IMG/VR virus record: IMGVR_UViG_3300035670_000075
Coordinates: 41,388-105,387 of that record
DNA length: 64,000 nt
DNA from: a virus
Direction: 5' to 3' (one strand)
How positions within the stretch are numbered: the first letter of the stretch is position 1; every line of letters begins with the position of its first letter. Under the pieces are notes generated by a model. That model was not told where the DNA came from, did no database searches, and saw only the letters and a program-made list of their open reading frames with translations. Of this stretch, positions 31,127 through 39,732 are shown in pieces. Position numbers and translations under genes: made by a program.

Positions 31127-33755
31127 TTTCCAAAACACTCATGCTACGGCGGTAAAAGTCCTTGAGCGCCGTTACTTGAAAAAAGATGCCGACGGCAAGC
31201 CGGTAGAGAAACCTGAGGATATGTTCTGGCGTGTGGCGCAGAATATCGCACAGGCTGAATCAAGCTTTGAAAGCATCGAACAGTGGGCTGATACATTCTA
31301 CAAAATGATGGTACGCTGCGAATTTATGCCAAATTCACCGACTTTGATGAATGCCGGGCGCGACCTGCAACAACTGTCAGCCTGCTTCGTCCTGCCGGTT
31401 GGCGATTCGATGGAAGAAATCTTTGAAACACTGAAGCACACCGCGCTTATCCATAAGTCAGGCGGCGGCACCGGGTTTTCCTTTACGCGCCTGCGCCCGA
31501 AGAATGACCGCGTGCAATCTACCCACGGCGTATCCAGCGGCCCGGTATCGTTCATGAAGATTTTTGACGCCGCCACCGAGCACGTCAAGCAGGGCGGCAC
31601 GCGGCGCGGCGCGAACATGGGTATTTTGCGTGTTGACCACCCGGATATTTTGGAGTTCGTCGAATGCAAAGCCAATGGCGGCATTCAGAATTTCAATATT
31701 TCCGTCGCCATTACCGATAAATTCATGACCGCGATTGATAACGGCGGTGAATACGCACTGATCAATCCCCGCGACGGTAGCGAGCATAGCAAACTGAACG
31801 CCCGCGAAGTGTTCGGCAAAATCATCGACTTGGCGTGGAAAACCGGCGACCCTGGCTTGGTGTTCATCGACCGCATCAATGCCGCCGCGCCGACTCCGGC
31901 GCACGGCTTCATTGAAGCCACCAATCCGTGCGTGACTGGCGATACGCTGGTGATGACCGTTGATGGCGCGGTAACGGTGCGCTCTATCGTCGGCAAGCAG
32001 GTTACGCTACTGGTCAACGGGGACGAGCACCGCACTACGCAAATCGGGTTCTATGAAACTGGGGTAAAGAAGGTTTTTCGACTCGCTCTGGAAGACGGCA
32101 AGACGGTTAAGCTGACCGAGAACCACATGGTTATGGTGTACCGCGCTAACAAGCAGTTGTGGGTGGAAGCCAAAGACATCAAGACTGGCGATAAAGTCCG
32201 CGTACACGACCACGAAGAAGGCAAACTGCGCTACTCGCGCTTCCTCAGTTTGATCCCATGCGGTGAGGAAATGGTGTACGACGTACAGGTTCCTGGCGTC
32301 AACGCATTCGATGCCAACGGCATTTACGTCCACAACTGCGGTGAGTTGCCGCTGCAACCCAACGACGCTTGTACACTCGGCAGCATCAATGTCGCCAAGT
32401 TTGTTGACGAGAATGGTGATATTGATTGGGTACAGTTGAAAATCTGCGTGCAACACTCAGTACGCTTTCTCGATAACGTGCTGGACATGAACCACTACCC
32501 GCTGCCGCAAATCGCCGACATGACCCGTGGCAACCGCAAAATTGGCTTGGGCGTGATGGGCTTCGCTGACCTGCTGATTGAGATGGGCATTCCCTACGAC
32601 AGCAAAGAAGCCGTCAAAGTAGCTCACAACGTTATGGGCTGCATCAATGACACCGCTGACGCCTACAGCCGCGTACTCGGCGCTGAGCGTGGCGAGTATC
32701 CGTTCTGCGAAAAACCTGAGCACCGAGGTCGCCGCAATGCCACTGTCACCACCATCGCGCCGACGGGTACGATTTCCATGATTGCGGGGTGCTCCAGTGG
32801 TATTGAGCCGCTGTTCGCGCTTGCTTACGTCAAAAATGTGATGGACAACACGCCGCTTGTCGAAACTAATGCGGCATTTGAAGCCACAGCAAAAGCATTT
32901 GGTTTCTATAGCGACGAGTTGATGCGCAAGGTCGCCGAACATGGTGGTGTTCATGATATGGACGAAGTGCCGGAAGATGTGCGCAAGGTATTTGTGACTT
33001 CTCATGACATCGTTCCGCATTGGCACGTTGCCATTCAAGCGGCGTTTCAAGCGCATACCGAAAACAGCGTGTCGAAAACCATCAACTTAGCCAACAGTGC
33101 CACCAGAACTGACGTGCGCGAAGCGTATGAAATGGCGTGGAAAACTGGATGCAAAGGCATCACCATTTACCGTGACGGCTGCAAGGATACGCAAGTGCTG
33201 TACACTGGCACCAAAGACCCGAACAAGAAGCCTGAAGCGGTTGCCGGTACACCGGAAGTGACGGCGCACATCCATCCACGCAAGCGTCCTGGTGTTTTGT
33301 CTGGTGAAACACAAAAAGTCGGTACAGGTTGCGGTAGCCTGTATGTAACGGTCAACCAGGAAGAAGGTCAGCCAGTGGAAGTGTTTGCGCAAATGGGCAA
33401 AAGTGGTGGTTGCGCCACTGCACAAACACAGGCGATTACCCGCCTGGCGTCAATCGCGCTGCGTGCCGGTGTTGACAGCAAGGAAATCGCGGAACAGTTG
33501 ACAGGCATTCGTTGCCCTGCGCCGCAGTGGGGTGTTGGCGGCATGATTCTGTCTTGCCCTGATGGTATCGGCAAGGTGTTGTCTGGTTTAAGTTTGACCG
33601 CAGAGTTGCCTATGGGTGACAAAGCTGATAAACTGGTTAACAACAGTCTGAGCGGTGACATTGTTGGCATGTGTCCAGATTGCGGTCATGTGCTGGAGTT
33701 CGTCGAAGGCTGTTCGGTGTGCAAGTCGTGCGGGTTTTCTAAGTGCGGCGGGTAA
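31107..33755 (+). CDS. nrdJ: Class II ribonucleotide reductase (adenosylcobalamin-dependent) with mini-intein
   Basis: 882 residues including an intein at 275-410. Catalytic features: QQLSACFVLPVGDS, HKSGGGTGFSF, GTRRGANMG, the active-site NP-CGELPL split by the intein, and APTGTISMIAGCSSGIEP. The end is a zinc ribbon (MCPDCGHVLEF, CSVCKSCGFSKCGG) typical of NrdJ. It reduces ribonucleotides with B12 and needs no second subunit. Splicing would leave about 746 residues. It is the key enzyme of the phage dNTP pathway here. Confidence 0.93.
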   Translation: MQRPEIDFQNTHATAVKVLERRYLKKDADGKPVEKPEDMFWRVAQNIAQAESSFESIEQWADTFYKMMVRCEFMPNSPTLMNAGRDLQQLSACFVLPVGDSMEEIFETLKHTALIHKSGGGTGFSFTRLRPKNDRVQSTHGVSSGPVSFMKIFDAATEHVKQGGTRRGANMGILRVDHPDILEFVECKANGGIQNFNISVAITDKFMTAIDNGGEYALINPRDGSEHSKLNAREVFGKIIDLAWKTGDPGLVFIDRINAAAPTPAHGFIEATNPCVTGDTLVMTVDGAVTVRSIVGKQVTLLVNGDEHRTTQIGFYETGVKKVFRLALEDGKTVKLTENHMVMVYRANKQLWVEAKDIKTGDKVRVHDHEEGKLRYSRFLSLIPCGEEMVYDVQVPGVNAFDANGIYVHNCGELPLQPNDACTLGSINVAKFVDENGDIDWVQLKICVQHSVRFLDNVLDMNHYPLPQIADMTRGNRKIGLGVMGFADLLIEMGIPYDSKEAVKVAHNVMGCINDTADAYSRVLGAERGEYPFCEKPEHRGRRNATVTTIAPTGTISMIAGCSSGIEPLFALAYVKNVMDNTPLVETNAAFEATAKAFGFYSDELMRKVAEHGGVHDMDEVPEDVRKVFVTSHDIVPHWHVAIQAAFQAHTENSVSKTINLANSATRTDVREAYEMAWKTGCKGITIYRDGCKDTQVLYTGTKDPNKKPEAVAGTPEVTAHIHPRKRPGVLSGETQKVGTGCGSLYVTVNQEEGQPVEVFAQMGKSGGCATAQTQAITRLASIALRAGVDSKEIAEQLTGIRCPAPQWGVGGMILSCPDGIGKVLSGLSLTAELPMGDKADKLVNNSLSGDIVGMCPDCGHVLEFVEGCSVCKSCGFSKCGG
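31929..32336 (+). other. Mini-intein inside nrdJ
   Basis: Residues 275-410 interrupt the conserved NP-CGE active site. Block A begins CVTGDTLVMTVDG with the nucleophilic Cys. Block B has LTENHMVMV (Thr-x-x-His). The C-terminal block runs VYDVQVPGVNAFDANGIYVHN and ends in Asn before the +1 Cys. At 136 residues there is no room for a homing endonuclease, so it can splice but not home. The site matches known reductase intein insertion points. Confidence 0.92.
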
Positions 33756-33784
33756 TACCTTAAACATACATCACATAATTAACC

Positions 33785-33808
33785 ACTCCCGCTTCGGCGG
33801 GAGTTTTG
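33785..33808 (+). terminator. Intrinsic terminator after nrdJ
   Basis: Stem ACTCCCGC (33785-33792) with GCGGGAGT (33797-33804), 4-nt loop and TTTT. It is the first of two similar short hairpins flanking the next small gene. Confidence 0.7.
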
Positions 33809-33817
33809 CGAGGCTAT

Positions 33818-34045
33818 ATGCGGATTGTTCACCAAGGCGATGAGATCGTTGGCTATGTTAATTACGATGGCAGAGGCAAAAAAGAAGTTGTAAGAATCTT
33901 GATTCAAGGCAAAGACATGAGCATTACAACCCCTGAGTTGTTGCCGAATAATCCTGACGAAGAAAACCTTATCGCTGCATGTTTTAACTCCGCTTTCTTA
34001 AAAGCATCTGAAGTTATACTCAACAAAAGCGTTATAAGACTTTAG
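33818..34045 (+). CDS. Small phage protein, unknown
   Basis: 75 residues from the ATG at 33818, with GAGG 5 bases upstream; a TTG at 33806 is less likely. Beta-rich start (RIVHQGDEIVGYVNYDGRGK), then a helical acidic part. It lies between two terminator-like hairpins, so it may be a separately controlled unit. No family is recognised. Confidence 0.5.
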   Translation: MRIVHQGDEIVGYVNYDGRGKKEVVRILIQGKDMSITTPELLPNNPDEENLIAACFNSAFLKASEVILNKSVIRL

Positions 34046-34055
34046 ACCAATCAAC

Positions 34056-34079
34056 ATACCGCGCTTCTGCGGTATTTTA
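34056..34079 (+). terminator. Terminator-like hairpin
   Basis: Stem ATACCGC (34056-34062) with GCGGTAT (34069-34075), then TTTTAG. It lies between the small gene at 33818 and the Csx16-like gene. Confidence 0.55.
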
Positions 34080-34090
34080 GCGAGAACACA

Positions 34091-34396
34091 ATGGAACTTT
34101 CACATAAAGAAGCAGTAATCGTAACCGATTACCAAAACGTAATAGAGTGGCTTCGCCGACAAGGAGTTACGGCTGAAGTTGTTCCTGAAACTCCAGACAA
34201 GATTCGTGGTAAACACGTCATCGGCGATTTACCACCTCATCTGGCGACGGAGTGCTTTACGATTACAGCAATCGCTTTCGATAAGCCACCTATTAAGCGC
34301 CTCTCATACCTCAGCGCGGATGAGATGGAAGCGCACGGCGCACGACTGGAAACGTTTGTGGTGCGGCGCGTGGCTACGCCGGTTTTTTCGTCATGA
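34091..34396 (+). CDS. Csx16-like protein (candidate ring nuclease/anti-CRISPR)
   Basis: 101 residues. The pattern AVIVTDYQNVIEWLRRQG, GKHVIGDLPPHLATEC, then a Pro-Pro-x-x-RLSYLSADEM segment and HGARLETFVV follows Csx16 (VVA1548 family): 'vTrH..aieWl', 'GD.viG.LP..la', 'RG.els...m...gArLe.y'. Csx16 proteins occur with type III CRISPR loci and have been linked to degradation of cyclic oligoadenylate messengers. Carried by a phage it could blunt type III immunity. The usual 'GD' is replaced by GK. Family call from memory and by eye; function inferred. Confidence 0.6.
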   Translation: MELSHKEAVIVTDYQNVIEWLRRQGVTAEVVPETPDKIRGKHVIGDLPPHLATECFTITAIAFDKPPIKRLSYLSADEMEAHGARLETFVVRRVATPVFSS

Positions 34397-34704
34397 AAAT
34401 ACCCGACGACACATGGGATTTTATCTCGCAAACACTGCTCAAACTCAAAGAAGAGCGAGACAGGTTCGATGAAGCCAACGATGGCTTATTAATAGCGCCT
34501 GAATCTCCGCTGATAGAGCCGCTGAGCAACATCGAAGCACTGCTGGTTGATGCGCTGGACAGGATGATTGGCAATGGCGATAGTGATATAGAGTATTTTG
34601 TGTACGAGTGCAAGTTTGGCAGTAGCCCGCATAAAGCTGGCAAAGACCACGACATGAGAGAAATCAAAACGCTTGACGACTTGCGTTGGTTGATTGAGTT
34701 ATAA
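34393..34704 (+). CDS. Small acidic phage protein, unknown
   Basis: 103 residues; the start overlaps the Csx16-like stop (ATGA), so the two are coupled. Helical and acidic (TWDFISQTLLKLKEERDRFD), with a middle IEALLVDALDRMIGNGDSD and an end LDDLRWLIEL. The coupling to a possible anti-CRISPR makes it worth testing as a partner. No family is recognised. Confidence 0.55.
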   Translation: MKIPDDTWDFISQTLLKLKEERDRFDEANDGLLIAPESPLIEPLSNIEALLVDALDRMIGNGDSDIEYFVYECKFGSSPHKAGKDHDMREIKTLDDLRWLIEL

Positions 34705-34743
34705 AGTTAATCTAACACCAAATAAATAAACGAGGACTTTTTT

Positions 34744-34977
34744 ATGATTGCAGATTTTATTGACCAGACAAAATTACCGTGGGTAATTGTTTGGCTTGAC
34801 TGGAATTTATTTAACTACTACTTGTCACTTATTGTTTTTATATTACTGGCAATGTCGCACTATTGGTACAAGATGCCATTTCATACTATTCATGGATTAT
34901 TAACTCTTCCTGTATTCGTGGGTTTTTGCGCTTGGGTAGTGTATTGCGCATTTACCGAAGGGTACTCTGTCGGTTAA
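34744..34977 (+). CDS. Small membrane protein
   Basis: 77 residues with two hydrophobic helices, about 24-42 and 50-70; GAGG lies 8 bases before the ATG. Very rich in Trp, Phe and Tyr. Such two-helix proteins are common in phage early regions, and their functions are mostly unknown; superinfection exclusion is a possibility only. Confidence 0.55.
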   Translation: MIADFIDQTKLPWVIVWLDWNLFNYYLSLIVFILLAMSHYWYKMPFHTIHGLLTLPVFVGFCAWVVYCAFTEGYSVG

Positions 34978-35011
34978 TTTTATTAGTCAAATATAAATAT
35001 CAGGGGAAATC

Positions 35012-35575
35012 ATGGGGATTAAAAACGACAGATGGATTATCGACCAAGCAGCGCAAGGCATGATCAGACCTTTCGAGCAAAAGCAAGTCTCCAGATCGGC
35101 AGACAGCAGCAGACTGATCAGCTATGGCACATCAAGCTACGGTTATGACGTGCGCTGTGGCGACCATTTTAAGGTATTCACCAACATCAACACGACAATA
35201 GTTGATCCCAAAGCATTCGACCATGACTGTTTTGTTGAGCGTGTTGGCAATATCTGCATTATCCCGCCAAACTCATTTGCGCTGGCGCACACCGTAGAAT
35301 GGTTTCGCATTCCGCGCGACGTGCTGGTAGTTTGCCTCGGCAAATCAACATACGCCCGCGCAGGCATTATTGTAAACGTAACGCCGCTTGAACCAGAATG
35401 GGAAGGGCAAGTCACCTTGGAATTTTCCAACACCACACCATTGCCAGCCAAGATTTACGCCAACGAAGGCGTGGCGCAAATGATATTCATCGGTGCCGAT
35501 GAGGTTTGCGAAACATCGTACAAAGACCGATTGGGGAAATACATGGGTCAGCGTGGCGTGACCCTGCCAAGATAA
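35012..35575 (+). CDS. dcd: dCTP deaminase
   Basis: 187 residues; ATG with AGGGGA 6 bases upstream. [59 protein letters not shown] and GVAQMIF follow bacterial Dcd. It deaminates dCTP to dUTP, which the phage dUTPase turns into dUMP for ThyA; all three enzymes are encoded here. A strong family match. Confidence 0.95.
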   Translation: MGIKNDRWIIDQAAQGMIRPFEQKQVSRSADSSRLISYGTSSYGYDVRCGDHFKVFTNINTTIVDPKAFDHDCFVERVGNICIIPPNSFALAHTVEWFRIPRDVLVVCLGKSTYARAGIIVNVTPLEPEWEGQVTLEFSNTTPLPAKIYANEGVAQMIFIGADEVCETSYKDRLGKYMGQRGVTLPR

Positions 35576-35580
35576 ATGCT

Positions 35581-35763
35581 ATGACACACCAACCAAAAGG
35601 CGGTATGTGCGCAAGCTGCATACGCGCCATGAATGATTGCTCGCAACTTATCTTTTACGCCATGCCGGTTATAGGCATTGCCGATAAAGTTAAGATTGTC
35701 AGATGCACCAGTTATCAACGCAAGAAGGATTTGAAGCGTGAACCAACCAACCAGAGCAATTGA
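35581..35763 (+). CDS. Small cysteine-containing phage protein
   Basis: 60 residues from the ATG at 35581. KGGMCASCIRAMNDCSQLIF has closely spaced cysteines, and VKIVRCTSYQRK ends the core. Similar short Cys-rich proteins occur in many phages; a zinc or iron site is possible. It overlaps the next gene by 26 bases. Confidence 0.5.
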   Translation: MTHQPKGGMCASCIRAMNDCSQLIFYAMPVIGIADKVKIVRCTSYQRKKDLKREPTNQSN

Positions 35764-35965
35764 AGTTCCAATTTACACCGACCCGTTCGGTTGTCCACGA
35801 TGTCAAGGAATTGATCAAGGCATCAAGCAAGGTGATTGCCTGTTTGTCATGCAAGCCAATACGCAAAATGCGTATTGCAGGCTGACTAATGTACATCTTG
35901 AAAGAGATGATGCCGGTGGGCTTGTTGCGCCAATGAATTGTCCGTTGTGGATTGTGGGGGCTTGA
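35738..35965 (+). CDS. Small phage protein, unknown
   Basis: 75 residues from a GTG at 35738 with AAGGA upstream. GCPRCQGIDQGIKQGDCLF carries a Cys-x-x-Cys pair; the end is MNCPLWIVGA. It lies between dcd and a methylase gene. No family is recognised. Confidence 0.45.
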   Translation: MNQPTRAIEVPIYTDPFGCPRCQGIDQGIKQGDCLFVMQANTQNAYCRLTNVHLERDDAGGLVAPMNCPLWIVGA

Positions 35966-35966
35966 T

Positions 35967-36680
35967 ATGGACAGGTATAAAAGAAAAGAGATTATAGGAG
36001 ACGCAACGCTGTATTTAGCTGATTGTCTTGACGTTCTCCCTGCGATGAAAAAAGGTGATGCTGATATGCTTCTGGCAGACCCCCCATATGGAATTGAGTT
36101 TGTAGGAAGGGGCGGAGTCCACGAAATGATAAAAAACGATCATCGTGGATTTGACGTTTCTCCATATATAGAAGCTGCTCTCAAAGTATTAAAAAGAGGT
36201 CGTCACGTTTATATTTTTGGTGAATTAGATATTGATAATCTTCAGCTTTGCTCGAAAGCAGAGTTAATATGGGATAAAGAGATTTTTGGACTTGGAAATT
36301 TAGAAATACCGTGGGGAAAGCAGCACGAACGCATAACCTTTGCTGTTCATGAAATAAGCAAAAAAAACCGTGATAAAGGTTTTGGCGCTCTATCAGCACG
36401 AATCAGGCGTGGAAGCATACTAAGAAGCTTACGCCCGCACAGCGGAGGGGCGGTAAACCACCCAACAGAAAAACCAATTGATATTTTATGCCAAATGATC
36501 GAAAGCAGTTCAATGATTGGTGAAACCATATTAGACCCTTTTATGGGTAGCGGAAGCAGTATTGTAGCTGCCATTTGCGAAGGTCGCAAAGCTATAGGCA
36601 TTGAAATTGACGAAAAACACTTTGATACTGCGTGCCGCCGTGTTGATGATGCCACAAAGCAGAAGTCTCTTTTTTACTGA
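35967..36680 (+). CDS. Site-specific DNA methyltransferase (N4/N6 class)
   Basis: 237 residues from the ATG at 35967. The catalytic DPPY (LLADPPYGIEF) comes before the SAM-binding DPFMGSGSS (TILDPFMGSGSSIVA), the order of beta-class N6-adenine or N4-cytosine enzymes. NHPTEKPIDILCQMI is the usual helper segment. AT-richer than neighbours, suggesting separate acquisition. It is the fourth solitary methylase of the window. Confidence 0.88.
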   Translation: MDRYKRKEIIGDATLYLADCLDVLPAMKKGDADMLLADPPYGIEFVGRGGVHEMIKNDHRGFDVSPYIEAALKVLKRGRHVYIFGELDIDNLQLCSKAELIWDKEIFGLGNLEIPWGKQHERITFAVHEISKKNRDKGFGALSARIRRGSILRSLRPHSGGAVNHPTEKPIDILCQMIESSSMIGETILDPFMGSGSSIVAAICEGRKAIGIEIDEKHFDTACRRVDDATKQKSLFY

Positions 36681-36720
36681 TTTTAGCTTTATAACTACTT
36701 ACTTAAAAGGTCGGTTAGGC

Positions 36721-36894
36721 ATGAGAAAGCTACTGTTTTTATGGGCTGTTATTGCTTCAGTATGGGGATGGTGGAATCACGATGCCTACAACAACTTACG
36801 TAACAAAATGATTGCACAGGAAGATAAGTGCGGAATCGCTGACGTTGCTGCGAGTAAGTTTCGCCAGGTTAAATCTTGGTTTAATGGAGAGTAA
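36721..36894 (+). CDS. Small signal/anchor peptide protein
   Basis: 57 residues from the ATG at 36721. A hydrophobic N-terminus (KLLFLWAVIASVWGWW) is followed by a polar domain with one Cys. Probably a membrane-anchored or secreted small protein. Immediately precedes thyA. Function unknown. The GTTAGGC just before the ATG is not part of an attC, as no stem is present. Confidence 0.45.
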   Translation: MRKLLFLWAVIASVWGWWNHDAYNNLRNKMIAQEDKCGIADVAASKFRQVKSWFNGE

Positions 36895-36897
36895 ACA

Positions 36898-37689
36898 ATG
36901 CACCAATACCTCGACTTCCTCCGCCACATCAGAAACAATGGCGTAACCAAAGCTGACCGCACCGGAACCGGAACCACCAGCGTATTCGGCTACCAGATGC
37001 GATTCAACTTGCGCCACGGCTTCCCCCTGGTGACAACGAAGCATGTCCACTTACGCAGCATTATTTATGAATTGCTGTGGTTTTTGCGCGGTGATACCAA
37101 CGTCAATTACCTACGCGACAACGGCGTGACGATTTGGGACGAATGGGCTGACGCCGACGGCAATTTAGGCCCGGTGTACGGTGCGCAATGGCGTAGCTGG
37201 CCGTCAGAGCATGGCGAGCATATCGACCAACTCGCCGAAGTTCTACACGACATCAAAAAGAATCCAGATTCCCGCCGTCTCATCGTCAGCGCATGGAACG
37301 TCGCGGAACTGAAACACATGGCGCTACCGCCGTGTCACATGCTGTTTCAGTTCTATGTCGCCAACGGCGCGCTGAGTTGCCAAGTTTACCAGCGATCAGC
37401 CGATGCGTTCCTGGGCGTTCCGTTCAACATCGCGTCTTATGCGCTGCTAACACACATGGTAGCGCAGCAATGCAACTTGCGCGTTGGCGAACTCATTTGG
37501 ACAGGTGGTGACTGCCATATTTACAGTAACCACACAGACCAAGTTGAATTACAACTATCTCGCCAACCACTAGAGCTTCCTCGGCTTGAACTGCGTAAAG
37601 CGCGTGATTTATTTTCCTATGACTACAGTGATGTGGTTATACACGACTACAGACCGCATCCACGGATATTTGCTGAGGTGGCAGTATGA
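36898..37689 (+). CDS. thyA: Thymidylate synthase
   Basis: 263 residues, one short of the Escherichia coli enzyme. [28 protein letters not shown], catalytic Cys in [32 protein letters not shown] and [10 protein letters not shown] are hallmarks. It converts dUMP to dTMP with methylene-tetrahydrofolate, completing the route from dCTP deaminase and dUTPase. Very high confidence. Confidence 0.97.
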   Translation: MHQYLDFLRHIRNNGVTKADRTGTGTTSVFGYQMRFNLRHGFPLVTTKHVHLRSIIYELLWFLRGDTNVNYLRDNGVTIWDEWADADGNLGPVYGAQWRSWPSEHGEHIDQLAEVLHDIKKNPDSRRLIVSAWNVAELKHMALPPCHMLFQFYVANGALSCQVYQRSADAFLGVPFNIASYALLTHMVAQQCNLRVGELIWTGGDCHIYSNHTDQVELQLSRQPLELPRLELRKARDLFSYDYSDVVIHDYRPHPRIFAEVAV

Positions 37690-38408
37690 GTATGAGTACG
37701 AGTATCGGGCTATGCGGCGCACACCGAACTGGCAAGACCACGCTGGCTCGGCGCTATGCCGAGATAAATAATATTCCGTTCGTGCAAATCAGTACCAGCG
37801 ACGTGTTCGAGCGTCATGGCTTAGACCCGGCAAAGCCCATGAGCTTTTCGATGCGCCTGTGGATTCAGGGCTTGATTCTCGCCGAGGCGAAAGCCGTGTG
37901 GGAAGGTACTCAACATTTCATCACCGACCGCACGCCAATCGACTTCATGGCGTACACGCTTGCTGACATACAGGGTGACACCGAAGTTGACGCGCCAGCA
38001 CTGAAAGAATACATGGCGCAATGCTTCGATGCATTGAGCAAATACTTCAGTCACCTGGTTGTCATCCAACCAGGTATTCCGCTGGTATTTGAGCAGGGCA
38101 AAGCGGCACTCAACAGCGCCTATATCGAACACCTCAATACGCTGACGCTTGGGCTATGTCACGACAGCAGAAATCTGGCTGGAGTCAGCGTCATGAGACG
38201 CGGTATGACAGATATTCAAAGCCGCGAGATGTGGCTTTCTAATGTCGTAGCATTCGGTGTGCGGAATGGTGACGGTAGACAACCTTCATTGATTGACAGG
38301 CTTGTTGCGGCAGAAGAAAAGCTGCGGCACTTGCAGTCAATTGTGACCACGGAGCATGAATCAAAAGGTGAGTTCATTGCTCGCGTAAGAGGCGTGTTGA
38401 AAAATTAG
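37686..38408 (+). CDS. P-loop nucleotide kinase-like protein
   Basis: 240 residues; the ATG overlaps the thyA stop. [18 protein letters not shown] is a Walker A loop, and [17 protein letters not shown] matches the second conserved region of deoxynucleoside kinase/NadR-like AAA_28 proteins. Next to ThyA it may be a (deoxy)nucleotide kinase making dTDP or dTTP, but the substrate cannot be read from the sequence. NTP binding is firm. Confidence 0.75.
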   Translation: MSMSTSIGLCGAHRTGKTTLARRYAEINNIPFVQISTSDVFERHGLDPAKPMSFSMRLWIQGLILAEAKAVWEGTQHFITDRTPIDFMAYTLADIQGDTEVDAPALKEYMAQCFDALSKYFSHLVVIQPGIPLVFEQGKAALNSAYIEHLNTLTLGLCHDSRNLAGVSVMRRGMTDIQSREMWLSNVVAFGVRNGDGRQPSLIDRLVAAEEKLRHLQSIVTTEHESKGEFIARVRGVLKN

Positions 38409-38410
38409 TG

Positions 38411-38439
38411 TTTACAAATTGGTTTTAATTTTGTTAACA
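38411..38439 (+). promoter_or_regulatory. Candidate promoter, TTTACA box
   Basis: TTTACA at 38411-38416 and TTAACA/TAACAT at 38434-38440, 17-18 bases apart. A second possible -10, TATATA at 38483-38488, sits just before the structured RNA. The same GTTTACA word appears in other control regions of the window. Confidence 0.4.
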
Positions 38440-38487
38440 TATGTCTATGCGTATTTATTTCTGATTACATTTTTAGATAGTGTATAT

Positions 38488-38604
38488 AAAAAAGAGTGGC
38501 CGCGACTGAAAAACTCTGTACCTCAAATTGGGAACTCAATTTGGAAATGCGGGAGACGGAATCATGAATTCACCACCGATTGCCGGGTACGCTCACTCTT
38601 TTTT
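38488..38604 (+). ncRNA. Candidate structured small RNA
   Basis: About 117 bases close on themselves: AAAAAAGAGTG at 38488-38498 pairs fully with CACTCTTTTTT at 38594-38604. Inside, GTACC (38518) pairs with GGTAC (38586), CAAATTG (38524) with CAATTTG (38537), and CGGAATC with GATTGCCG. The 3' arm ends in six T and would work as a terminator. No convincing gene overlaps it. It lies between the kinase and DUF5131 genes. The class is not recognised. Confidence 0.55.
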
Positions 38605-38640
38605 ATGTGCATTAACTGAGATATTTGCATCGAGGATGAA

Positions 38641-39477
38641 ATGTCTAACATCGCATGGACACAAAAAACACTAAACTCAGCGACAGGCTGCACCGAAACA
38701 TCGCCTGGTTGCAAATGGTGTTACGCTAAGCTTCTGATGGAGCAGAGACTTGCTAAAATGCCGCACTTGGAAAAGTACGCCGGACGAAAGTTTCATGACG
38801 TGCAGTTTCACGAAGAAGAACTGCAAACGCTTTACAAAACACGCAAGCCGACTGTGTTCTTCCTGAACAGCATGTCAGACACTCTTCATGAGCGATTTGG
38901 CGAGCACGAAATATTAAAGACGCTGATCGCAATAGCAGATAACCCGCGCCATACTGTACAAGTTCTTACGAAGCGCGCTGAGCGCATAGAGCTTCTTGAG
39001 TCTGTATGGAGAAACCACGCTGGCGACAAATTGCCACGCAACATATGGCTTGGTGTAACCGTTGAAAATGCTGATTACATTGGCAGGATAGAGCATCTTC
39101 GCAACTCTAGCGCTGCCGTGAAATTTATATCGCTTGAGCCGCTGCTTAGCGATATACCGAACGTCGATTTAAGCGGGATTGATTGGGCGATTGTCGGCGG
39201 AGAGTCTGGACGCAAAGCCCGTGCAATGCATCCGAATTGGGTGCGCAATATCTTGCGCCAGTGCCGCGAGAATAACGTAGCATTCTTCTTCAAACAATGG
39301 GGAACTTACGCGCCAATAATCGGTGATCATATCAATCCTGGTGCGTGTAAAAAAACGCCTATCCATCTCGCACACGGTCATGCGTTTGAGAAAATGCGGA
39401 CGCCGAGATATGCTGTTTTGGATGGTGTTGTTTTGCAGGAGTATCCAAGGCATAGTGAGGAAAAGTTATCATGCTGA
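38641..39477 (+). CDS. DUF5131 (phage Gp37/Gp68) radical-SAM-like protein
   Basis: 278 residues. SNIAWTQKTLNSATGCTE then SPGCKWCYAK gives the three-Cys set of DUF5131 proteins, related to radical SAM enzymes. TVFFLNSMSDTLHE, VLTKRAERI, NIWLGVTVENADY, FISLEPLL and VGGESGRKARAM are family segments. Often encoded in phages; a role in nucleic-acid modification or repair is suspected but unproven. Confidence 0.88.
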   Translation: MSNIAWTQKTLNSATGCTETSPGCKWCYAKLLMEQRLAKMPHLEKYAGRKFHDVQFHEEELQTLYKTRKPTVFFLNSMSDTLHERFGEHEILKTLIAIADNPRHTVQVLTKRAERIELLESVWRNHAGDKLPRNIWLGVTVENADYIGRIEHLRNSSAAVKFISLEPLLSDIPNVDLSGIDWAIVGGESGRKARAMHPNWVRNILRQCRENNVAFFFKQWGTYAPIIGDHINPGACKKTPIHLAHGHAFEKMRTPRYAVLDGVVLQEYPRHSEEKLSC

Positions 39478-39732
39478 ATTTGGATGACATGACCATAAGA
39501 TGAATCAGTAACAGAAATTCTTGAATATCGCTCACCGTGGAAAACAAAGCGAGCGGTAAAAAAAAAAGGCAAGTGGCTAAGCCGTCATGAGAAGCGCCCG
39601 CCGAGCGCTTGAAATTGCCACATCGGTACGAAGCATCACTGGCTCCAATAGGCAAAGGCGTCTTGAAATGCCGGTGTGTTGCGGTTCGATTCCGTGACTG
39701 TGCTTTTTTTATAGCTATAAGAAGTCAGCAAA
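39478..39732 (+). other. Structured non-coding stretch with tRNA-like end
   Basis: No gene. At about 39582-39635 a multibranched fold is possible (GGCAA/TTGCC, GGCT/AGCC, AAGCGC/GCGCTT). At 39632-39704 a tRNA-like unit follows: a CTTGAAA loop as in tRNA-Ser(UGA) anticodon loops, GGTTCGATTCC as the T arm, an acceptor with about 5 pairs (AGCAT side), and a run of T. Stems are too poor for a working tRNA, so it may be a decayed tRNA. Confidence 0.4.

Noticed and set aside
36711-36720. GTTAGGC before the small gene at 36721 as a seventh attC
   Set aside because: No TAAC box and no inverted repeat lie upstream; the 7-base match alone is expected by chance.
38419-38619. 66-codon frame over the structured RNA
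   Set aside because: No ribosome site, odd composition, and the DNA is better explained by paired RNA arms.
39632-39704. Functional tRNA-Ser gene
   Set aside because: The acceptor has about five pairs, the anticodon stem has a U-U mismatch and G-U pair, and there is no long variable arm or CCA end.
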